NCBI GenBank assembly: GCA_031429035.1
Contig: JANOYU010000047.1
Span: forward strand, 1-7,600
Source: Methylotenera_A sp031429035
GTDB lineage: Bacteria > Pseudomonadota > Gammaproteobacteria > Burkholderiales > Methylophilaceae
Direction: 5' to 3'
DNA: 7,600 nucleotides
In this document: positions 1 to 4,995 of the stretch, in pieces
How positions within the stretch are numbered: the first letter of the stretch is position 1
How the letters are laid out: the number at the start of each line of letters is the position of its first letter
Program-made: the position numbers and the translations under genes
Notes under the pieces: generated by a model
The model's database searches: none
What the model saw: only the letters and a program-made list of their open reading frames with translations
Told to the model about the DNA's origin: nothing

Positions 1-56
1 GAATTAACATTTGGTTTAATTAACCATAAATTTGTTATTGGTTGGCTAGATAAATT

Positions 57-141
57 GCCGTCGTGGTGGAATTGGTAGACACGCAACCTTGAGGTGGTTG
101 TGACTAAGGTCGTGAGAGTTCGAGTCTCTCCGTCGGCACCA
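57..141 (+). tRNA. tRNA-Leu, anticodon GAG, CCA encoded
   Basis: This tRNA reads leucine codons CUC and CUU. A full class II cloverleaf can be drawn. The acceptor strands are 57-63 and 131-137. The D stem is GTG/CAC at 66-68 and 80-82. The anticodon stem is CAACC/GGTTG at 84-88 and 96-100, around loop TTGAGGT with anticodon GAG at 91-93. The long variable arm is 101-113, with a GAC/GTC stem. The T stem is GAGAG/CTCTC at 114-118 and 126-130, around TTCGAGT. Discriminator A138 is followed by an encoded CCA at 139-141. The long variable arm and A73 are leucine tRNA hallmarks. One oddity is that the fifth acceptor pair (T61 with T135) is a mismatch. A leucine tRNA just before nuoA is, from general knowledge, common in Betaproteobacteria. 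No clear terminator follows, so it may share a transcript with neighbours. Confidence 0.96.
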
Positions 142-269
142 AAATAGACATAAAATAGTATTTACAAAATACGCTTTAATAATAATTTAATAAATATTTT
201 TGATTTTGTCGTTTAAAGCCACAAGCTAAAAGCGCTAAATTAAAAAAACCAAAGTTAGGAAAAGCCCTC
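142..269 (+). promoter_or_regulatory. AT-rich leader between tRNA-Leu and nuoA; possible nuo promoter
   Basis: This 128-base spacer is strongly A/T-rich and holds no convincing ORF. A weak sigma70-like candidate is TTTACA at 161-166 with TAATTT at 183-188 (16-base spacing). Other A/T hexamers fit about as well, so the exact promoter cannot be fixed by eye. A small inverted repeat, GTATTT/AAATAC, lies at 158-163 and 167-172 around a 3-base loop. It is not followed by a T tract and overlaps the candidate -35 box. GCTAAA is repeated at 225-230 and 234-239. The operon could be driven from here, or by read-through from the tRNA transcript, or both. Confidence 0.3.
257..260 (+). promoter_or_regulatory. 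nuoA ribosome binding site
   Basis: AGGA ends nine bases before the GTG codon at 270. This is the best Shine-Dalgarno match in the leader and supports GTG as the nuoA start. The reading frame from this GTG gives the expected NuoA N-terminus beginning MLENYFP. Confidence 0.65.
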
Positions 270-626
270 GTGCTGGAAAATTATTTTCCAATATTGTTGT
301 TCATTTTAGTAGGCCTAGCAATTGGCTTAGGGCCACTTATCCTAGGTAAAATCTTATCTCCACACAAGCCAGATGCGCAAAAAAATTCGCCTTACGAGTG
401 CGGTTTTGAGGCTTTTGAAGATGCGCGCATGAAGTTTGATGTGCGTTATTATTTGGTGGCTATTCTATTCATCCTGTTCGATTTAGAAATCGCGTTTTTG
501 TTCCCGTGGGCAGTGGTCATACAAGAAATTGGCATGGCAGGATTTTTGGCAATGCTGTTGTTTTTGTTTGTGCTTGTGGTTGGTTTCATCTATGAGTGGA
601 AAAAAGGTGCTTTAGAATGGGATTAG
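270..626 (+). CDS. nuoA: NADH-quinone oxidoreductase subunit A
   Basis: NuoA (ND3 homologue) is a small membrane subunit next to the quinone chamber, at the joint between the peripheral and membrane arms of complex I. The 118-residue length is normal for the family. Three hydrophobic segments are visible at about residues 6-27, 60-82 and 88-108. The loop after the first helix carries the family motif PYECGF with Cys44. The second helix has FDLEIAFLFPW at 70-80 with acidic Asp71 and Glu73. These features are diagnostic of NuoA/ND3. The start is a GTG with AGGA nine bases upstream; the protein would begin MLENYFP. The stop at 624-626 is one base before the nuoB ATG, so the two are probably translationally coupled. 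It is the first gene of the operon. Confidence 0.97.
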   Translation: MLENYFPILLFILVGLAIGLGPLILGKILSPHKPDAQKNSPYECGFEAFEDARMKFDVRYYLVAILFILFDLEIAFLFPWAVVIQEIGMAGFLAMLLFLFVLVVGFIYEWKKGALEWD

Positions 627-627
627 C

Positions 628-1104
628 ATGAGCATCGAGGGCGTTTTAGATAAAGGCTTCATCACCACTTCGCTAGATACGGTGATTAACTACACGCGTA
701 CTGGCTCCATGTGGCCCATGACCTTCGGCTTGGCTTGCTGCGCGGTAGAGATGATGCACGCTGGTGCTTCGCGCTATGATCTTGATCGCTTCGGTATTGT
801 GTTTCGTGGCAGTCCGCGTCAATCAGATGTGATGATAGTGGCTGGTACGCTGGTGAATAAAATGGCGCCAGCGCTGCGTAAAGTGTACGATCAAATGGCA
901 GAACCGCGTTGGGTGATTTCGATGGGCTCGTGTGCCAATGGTGGCGGTTATTATCATTATTCTTATGCAGTCGTACGTGGTTGCGATCGTATTGTGCCAG
1001 TCGATGTGTATGTGCCTGGCTGCCCGCCCACGGCCGAGGCGCTGCTGTTTGGCATTATTCAGTTGCAGAAAAAAATTCGTCGTACCAATACGATAGCTAG
1101 ATGA
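628..1104 (+). CDS. nuoB: NADH-quinone oxidoreductase subunit B, cluster N2 subunit
   Basis: NuoB (PSST/ND10 homologue) holds 4Fe-4S cluster N2, the last electron carrier before ubiquinone, in the cytoplasmic Q-module at the membrane surface. All four N2 ligands are present: the tandem Cys37-Cys38 in FGLACCAVEMM, Cys102 in SMGSCANGGG and Cys132 in VPGCPPTAEAL. The well conserved VRGCDRIVPVD stretch is at 116-126. The 158-residue length and the C-terminal TNTIAR match the short form seen in Betaproteobacteria and mitochondria. The ATG at 628 lies one base after the nuoA stop. A GGGA at 619-622 is the only nearby purine-rich site, so coupling to nuoA translation is likely. The nuoC start follows one base after its TGA. 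Confidence 0.98.
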   Translation: MSIEGVLDKGFITTSLDTVINYTRTGSMWPMTFGLACCAVEMMHAGASRYDLDRFGIVFRGSPRQSDVMIVAGTLVNKMAPALRKVYDQMAEPRWVISMGSCANGGGYYHYSYAVVRGCDRIVPVDVYVPGCPPTAEALLFGIIQLQKKIRRTNTIAR

Positions 1105-1105
1105 T

Positions 1106-1699
1106 ATGTCGACTAAATTAGCGCTACTTTCAGCCCAGCTAAAACTTGCCCTTGGTGCGCATATCACCAAGCTAGAATTGGCCTTTGACGAGCTAACAAT
1201 TGAATGCAAAGCCGATAATTATTTAACTGTTTGTGCCAAACTATGCGACCATGCGGAGCTTAAATTTGAGCAATTGCTCGATTTATGCGGCGTGGATTAT
1301 AGTGATTACAAAGATGGCCAATATGAAGGCGCAAGATACGCGGTGGTGCTGCATCTGCTTTCCGTTTCCTTGAATCAGCGCCTGCGTTTGCGTGTGTTTG
1401 CACAAGATGATGACTTTCCCGTGTTGCCTACGCTGGTCGATGTTTGGCCGGTGGCTAATTGGTACGAGCGTGAAGCCTTTGATTTATTCGGCATTATGTT
1501 TGAAAATCACCCTGATTTGCGTCGTATTCTTACTGATTATGGCTTTGTCGGCCATCCGTTCCGCAAAGACTTCCCTATGATTGGCAACGTAGAAATGCGT
1601 TACGACCCAGAGCAACAACGCGTCATTTACCAGCCAGTTTCAATTGATATGCGTAACAATGTGCCACGCGTGATTCGCGATGAGGGCAGCCATGGCTGA
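1106..1699 (+). CDS. nuoC: NADH-quinone oxidoreductase subunit C
   Basis: NuoC (30 kDa subunit homologue) is a structural Q-module protein that packs against NuoD and carries no cofactor. It has 197 residues, normal for a free-standing NuoC; it is not fused to NuoD as in enterobacteria. The 30 kDa family signature is clear: WYEREAFDLFGI at 119-130, then HPDLRRIL at 135-142 and GHPFRKDFP at 149-157. The N-terminal half (about 1-80) is less conserved. The start ATG at 1106 is one base after the nuoB TGA, and no strong Shine-Dalgarno is seen, which suggests coupling. The final eight bases overlap the chosen nuoD start, and the nuoD ribosome binding site lies inside its last codons. Confidence 0.97.
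   Translation: MSTKLALLSAQLKLALGAHITKLELAFDELTIECKADNYLTVCAKLCDHAELKFEQLLDLCGVDYSDYKDGQYEGARYAVVLHLLSVSLNQRLRLRVFAQDDDFPVLPTLVDVWPVANWYEREAFDLFGIMFENHPDLRRILTDYGFVGHPFRKDFPMIGNVEMRYDPEQQRVIYQPVSIDMRNNVPRVIRDEGSHG
1682..1685 (+). promoter_or_regulatory. nuoD ribosome binding site, decides the nuoD start
   Basis: GAGG lies inside the 3' end of nuoC, six bases before the ATG at 1692. A longer in-frame start at 1680 has no such site ahead of it and would place this motif inside its own second codon. The site therefore favours 1692, which also gives the usual MAEIHNY-type NuoD N-terminus. Confidence 0.75.
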
Positions 1700-2945
1700 A
1701 ATTCATAATTACACCATGAACTTTGGCCCACAGCACCCTGCCGCACATGGTGTACTGCGCTTGGTGCTAGAGCTGGATGGCGAAGTAATTCAGCGTGCCG
1801 ATCCGCACATTGGCTTATTGCATCGCGGTACCGAAAAGCTGGCCGAAAATCGCACTTATCTGCAATCAATTCCATATATGGATCGCCTCGATTATGTATC
1901 GATGATGGCGAACGAGCATGCGTACGTCATGTGCATAGAAAAAATGTTGGGCTTAGAAGTGCCAATTCGCGCGCAGTATATTCGTGTGATGTTCGACGAA
2001 ATTACGCGTATTTTGAATCACTTGTTATGGCTAGGTGCGCACGCGCTAGATGTGGGCGCGATGACGGTATTTTTGTATGCCTTCCGCGAACGTGAAGATT
2101 TGTTTGATGTGTATGAAGCTGCCTCTGGCGCGCGCATGCACGCAGCTTATTACCGGCCAGGTGGCGTTTATCGCGATTTGCCGAACCGTATGCCGCAGCA
2201 CGAAACCACCAAGTTTCGCAGCGCCAAAGAAATCAGCAAGCTCAATGAAAATCGCCAAGGCTCGCTGCTCGATTTTATCGAGGATTTCACCAATCGCTTC
2301 CCCACCTATGTCGATGAGTATGAGACCTTGCTCACCGACAACCGCATTTGGAAGCAGCGCACAGTGGGGATTGGTGTGGTAAGCCCTGAGCGCGCATTGG
2401 CGCTGGGTTTCACCGGCCCTATGTTGCGCGGCAGCGGTGTGGAATGGGATTTGCGCAAAAAACAACCATATGAAGTTTATGTCAATATGGATTTTGATAT
2501 TCCAGTAGGCGTAAATGGCGATTGTTACGATCGTTATTTGGTGCGCATGGAGGAATTTAGGCAATCGAATAACATTATTAAACAATGTATTACGTGGCTG
2601 CGCGCTAATCCTGGGCCGGTGATTACCACAGATAATAAAGTAGCGCCGCCAGACCGTGAAGGCATGAAAACCAATATGGAAGACATGATTCACCACTTTA
2701 AATTGTTCACCGAGGGCTTTCATGTGCCGGTGGGCGAGGCTTATGCGGCAGTGGAGCATCCAAAAGGCGAGTTCGGCATTTACATGGTGTCAGATGGCGC
2801 CAATAAGCCATATCGCCTAAAGATTCGTGCGCCGGGTTTTGCGCATATTTCTGCTTTAGATGAAATGACGCGCGGCCATATGATTGCTGACCTTGTCGCT
2901 ATTATCGGAACACAGGACATCGTATTCGGAGAAATTGATAGATAG
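1692..2945 (+). CDS. nuoD: NADH-quinone oxidoreductase subunit D, quinone-site subunit
   Basis: NuoD (49 kDa subunit homologue) forms the ubiquinone reduction pocket with NuoB and NuoH. It has 417 residues from the chosen ATG, the usual length for a free-standing NuoD. The N-terminal GPQHPAAHGVLRL motif is at 12-24. His19 corresponds to Thermus Nqo4 His38, and Tyr68 (in RLDYVSMM) to Tyr87; these two contact the quinone head group. Asp120, in HALDVGAM, corresponds to Asp139. Also present are YAFREREDLFDVYE, GPMLRGSG and the C-terminal VSDGANKPYRLKIRAP, and the protein ends in the typical GEIDR. ATG 1692 is preferred over an in-frame ATG at 1680 because it has GAGG six bases upstream. It overlaps nuoC by eight bases. 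nuoE starts two bases after its TAG. Confidence 0.97.
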   Translation: MAEIHNYTMNFGPQHPAAHGVLRLVLELDGEVIQRADPHIGLLHRGTEKLAENRTYLQSIPYMDRLDYVSMMANEHAYVMCIEKMLGLEVPIRAQYIRVMFDEITRILNHLLWLGAHALDVGAMTVFLYAFREREDLFDVYEAASGARMHAAYYRPGGVYRDLPNRMPQHETTKFRSAKEISKLNENRQGSLLDFIEDFTNRFPTYVDEYETLLTDNRIWKQRTVGIGVVSPERALALGFTGPMLRGSGVEWDLRKKQPYEVYVNMDFDIPVGVNGDCYDRYLVRMEEFRQSNNIIKQCITWLRANPGPVITTDNKVAPPDREGMKTNMEDMIHHFKLFTEGFHVPVGEAYAAVEHPKGEFGIYMVSDGANKPYRLKIRAPGFAHISALDEMTRGHMIADLVAIIGTQDIVFGEIDR

Positions 2946-2947
2946 TT

Positions 2948-3421
2948 ATGTTAAGCGCTGAAGCCATCAAAAAAATTGATTTTGAGCTCACCAAATACCC
3001 GGCTGACCAACGGCAGGCAGCGGTGATGGCGGCGCTGCGTATTGTGCAAACCGAGCGCGGCTGGCTATCGCAAGAATGCATTAGTGATGTAGCTGCGTAT
3101 TTAAAAATGCCTGAAATTGCGGCGATGGAAGTGGCGACTTTTTACAATATGTACGATTTAGAAAATGTCGGTAAATATAAAATTACCATTTGCACCAATA
3201 TTTCCTGCATGTTGCGCGATTCTGATGCAATCGTCAATCATCTGCAGGCCAAGCTAGGTGTGGGTTTTGGCGAAGTGACGAGCGACGGAAAATTTTGCCT
3301 AAAAGAGGGCGAGTGCATGGGCGCTTGTGGTGGCGCACCGCTGATGACAGTGAATAACCACGTGATGCACGAATTTTTAACGCCTGAGCGTGTTGATGTT
3401 ATTTTGGAAAGTTTGAAGTAA
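2948..3421 (+). CDS. nuoE: NADH-quinone oxidoreductase subunit E, 2Fe-2S cluster N1a
   Basis: NuoE (24 kDa subunit homologue) is an N-module protein with a thioredoxin-like fold. It carries 2Fe-2S cluster N1a near the FMN of NuoF. The four ligands are in the expected spacing: Cys82 and Cys87 in ICTNISCML, then Cys123 and Cys127 in GECMGACGGAP. The N-terminal helical part includes EVATFYNMY at 61-69, typical of the family. Length is 157 residues, as usual. The nearest purine-rich site, GGAGA at 2928-2932, is 15 bases from the ATG, too far to be an ideal ribosome binding site. Translation may depend on coupling with nuoD, which stops two bases upstream. The TAA stop overlaps the nuoF ATG by one base (TAATG). 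Confidence 0.97.
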   Translation: MLSAEAIKKIDFELTKYPADQRQAAVMAALRIVQTERGWLSQECISDVAAYLKMPEIAAMEVATFYNMYDLENVGKYKITICTNISCMLRDSDAIVNHLQAKLGVGFGEVTSDGKFCLKEGECMGACGGAPLMTVNNHVMHEFLTPERVDVILESLK

Positions 3422-4842
3422 TGGCTGAAACTACTACATCAAAATTAAAAACACCTGCTAAAACGGCACAAAAAGTCATTAAGCAGCAGGCTGTAGAAGC
3501 AATATCCATGCGGTCTGCAGAGCATACTTCGTCACGCGCTGCTTTAGTGATTCATTCCGATTTAAAAGGACAGACATTACTGACGTTGCGCACGCTGACC
3601 GAAAAAAATCCAGCCTCACTCGCAGCTTACGAAAAGCTGGGTGGTTATGCGCAGCTTAAAAAAATCGTCACCGAAAAAACCAAAGCAGTCGATATTATTA
3701 ATCAGGTTAAATTATCTAACTTGCGTGGCCGTGGGGGTGCGGGCTTTCCGACTGGCTTGAAGTGGAGTTTTATGCCGCGCTATTTTGACGGCACAAAATA
3801 CTTGGTTTGCAACTCGGATGAAGGCGAGCCTGGCACGTTTAAAGACCGCGATATTTTGCGTTACAACCCGCATCAACTGATCGAAGGCATGGCGATAGCC
3901 GCATACACATTGGGTGCTAGAGTAGGTTACAACTATATTCATGGCGAGATTTGGCAAGATTATGATATTTTTGAAAACGCGCTGCATGAAGCCAAAGTTG
4001 CTGGATATTTAGGTGAGAACTTATTTGACACCAATTTCTGTTTTGATTTATACGCAGTACATGGCTATGGCGCTTATATTTGCGGCGAAGAAACCGCGCT
4101 GATTGAATCGATTGAAGGCAAAAAAGGCCAGCCACGCTTTAAGCCACCTTTTCCTGCCAGCTATGGCGTATTTGGCAAGCCAACCAATGTTAATAATACC
4201 GAAAGTTTTGCGAGTATTCCGTGGATTATGCAATACGGTGGCCAGGCTTTTGCAGAGCTGGGCGTACCAAACTCGGGCGGTACCAAATTATTTTCGGTGT
4301 CTGGCCATGTCGAAAAGCCAGGTAATTTTGAAGTGAAAATGGGTACGCCATTTGCCGATTTACTCAATATGGCAGGCGGCGTTTGGAAAGGCCGTAAGCT
4401 GAAAGCGGTGATTCCTGGCGGGCCATCTACTGCAGTCATGACAGCAGAAATGATACAAAATGCCACCATGGATTATGACGGACTAAGCAAGGCGGGCTCA
4501 AGCCTTGGCGCAGGCAGCATGATAGTGATGGATGAAACCACTTGCATGGTAAAAACGCTCAAAAGATTATCTTATTTTTTCTATGAGGAAAGCTGCGGAC
4601 AATGCACGCCTTGCCGCGAAGGTACGGGTTGGGTGTATCGTGTGCTTTCGCGCATAGTTGATGGCAAAGGTAAAATGGAAGATTTAGATTTATTGACTGA
4701 CGTTAGCAATAACATTTCTGGCCGTACCATTTGTGCGCTGGGTGATGCTGCTGCAACTCCAGTGCTAAGCTTTATTAAACACTTCAGGCCAGAGTTTGAA
4801 TACTATATTCAGCATGGTAAAAGCATGGTTGACGGGCGCTAA
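3421..4842 (+). CDS. nuoF: NADH-quinone oxidoreductase subunit F, NADH/FMN-binding
   Basis: NuoF (51 kDa subunit homologue) oxidises NADH at FMN and passes electrons to 4Fe-4S cluster N3 in the cytoplasmic N-module. The glycine-rich NADH/FMN motif LRGRGGAGFPTGLKW is at 101-115. The FMN-binding NSDEGEPGTFKDRD is at 131-144 and GAYICGEETALIESIEG at 217-233. N3 ligands are Cys392, Cys395 and Cys398 in ESCGQCTPCREG, plus Cys438 in RTICALGDAA. At 473 residues it is longer than the common 420-450. The excess is an N-terminal tail of about 40-45 residues, rich in Lys, Ala, Thr and Ser, ahead of the conserved part. The ATG at 3421 overlaps the nuoE stop (TAATG), with GGAAAG at 3406-3411, so it is the best start. 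A shorter start at 3508 (Met30) is possible but lacks a good ribosome binding site. Confidence 0.97.
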   Translation: MAETTTSKLKTPAKTAQKVIKQQAVEAISMRSAEHTSSRAALVIHSDLKGQTLLTLRTLTEKNPASLAAYEKLGGYAQLKKIVTEKTKAVDIINQVKLSNLRGRGGAGFPTGLKWSFMPRYFDGTKYLVCNSDEGEPGTFKDRDILRYNPHQLIEGMAIAAYTLGARVGYNYIHGEIWQDYDIFENALHEAKVAGYLGENLFDTNFCFDLYAVHGYGAYICGEETALIESIEGKKGQPRFKPPFPASYGVFGKPTNVNNTESFASIPWIMQYGGQAFAELGVPNSGGTKLFSVSGHVEKPGNFEVKMGTPFADLLNMAGGVWKGRKLKAVIPGGPSTAVMTAEMIQNATMDYDGLSKAGSSLGAGSMIVMDETTCMVKTLKRLSYFFYEESCGQCTPCREGTGWVYRVLSRIVDGKGKMEDLDLLTDVSNNISGRTICALGDAAATPVLSFIKHFRPEFEYYIQHGKSMVDGR

Positions 4843-4969
4843 GTGGCTACGCGGACAAGTTACATCGTTGCGTGGTACTCGAAATCCTCATATACAACCA
4901 CGTACATGGCGGTTTCTGCGTGCCGTGCGCCTTGTACTTTATTCCGCTCGCACATTTTGCGCAGCACTT
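4841..4969 (+). repeat. Imperfect palindromic element filling the nuoF-nuoG gap
   Basis: The gap can be folded end to end as one long interrupted hairpin. The upper arm pairs 4870-4895 with 4902-4928: 18 Watson-Crick pairs, 5 G-T pairs, 3 mismatches and one bulged base (4917) around a 6-base loop. The middle pairs TACA 4861-4864 with TGTA 4933-4936, and GCGGA 4851-4855 with TCCGC 4943-4947. The base pairs 4841-4850 with 4961-4969, with one bulge and one mismatch, so the nuoF stop codon overlaps the element's left end. The G-T pairs would be A-C mismatches on the other strand, so the fold favours the + strand RNA. No T tract follows, which argues against a Rho-independent terminator. It looks like a dispersed intergenic palindrome, but copy number cannot be seen from one window. 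Confidence 0.65.
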
Positions 4970-4995
4970 CGAATTAATAGAGTAGCGTAAAGATT

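Noticed and set aside
1..56. Possible end of an upstream gene such as secG, or a tRNA promoter.
   Set aside because: The stretch is short and A/T-rich. No coding frame can be recognised and no good -35/-10 pair is seen. The GGTT/AACC palindrome at 13-25 is too small to interpret.
158..172. Small inverted repeat GTATTT/AAATAC as a tRNA terminator.
   Set aside because: The stem is only six mostly A/T pairs and lacks an adjacent T run.
823..1209. Minus-strand open frame across nuoB and nuoC.
   Set aside because: It is antisense to conserved Fe-S motifs of nuoB, and its translation shows no family signature.
1680..1691. Longer nuoD start at ATG 1680, adding four residues.
   Set aside because: No ribosome binding site precedes 1680, while GAGG sits six bases before ATG 1692, which gives the usual NuoD N-terminus.
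2046..2759. 237-codon open frame on the minus strand inside nuoD.
   Set aside because: It lies wholly opposite a well conserved gene, has no recognisable protein motif, and is best explained by codon bias of nuoD.
4843..4977. A 44-codon frame starting with GTG directly after the nuoF stop, in the nuoF frame; a possible small protein or stop-codon read-through extension.
   Set aside because: The Cys/Arg/Ser-rich translation matches no known domain, there is no dedicated ribosome binding site, and all three sense frames are open here. Openness therefore reflects the palindromic element, not a specific gene.
4841..4995. Rho-independent terminator between nuoF and nuoG.
   Set aside because: The hairpin is long, interrupted, and followed by mixed AATTAATAGAG sequence, not a T tract. 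Termination here would also cut off the essential nuoG.
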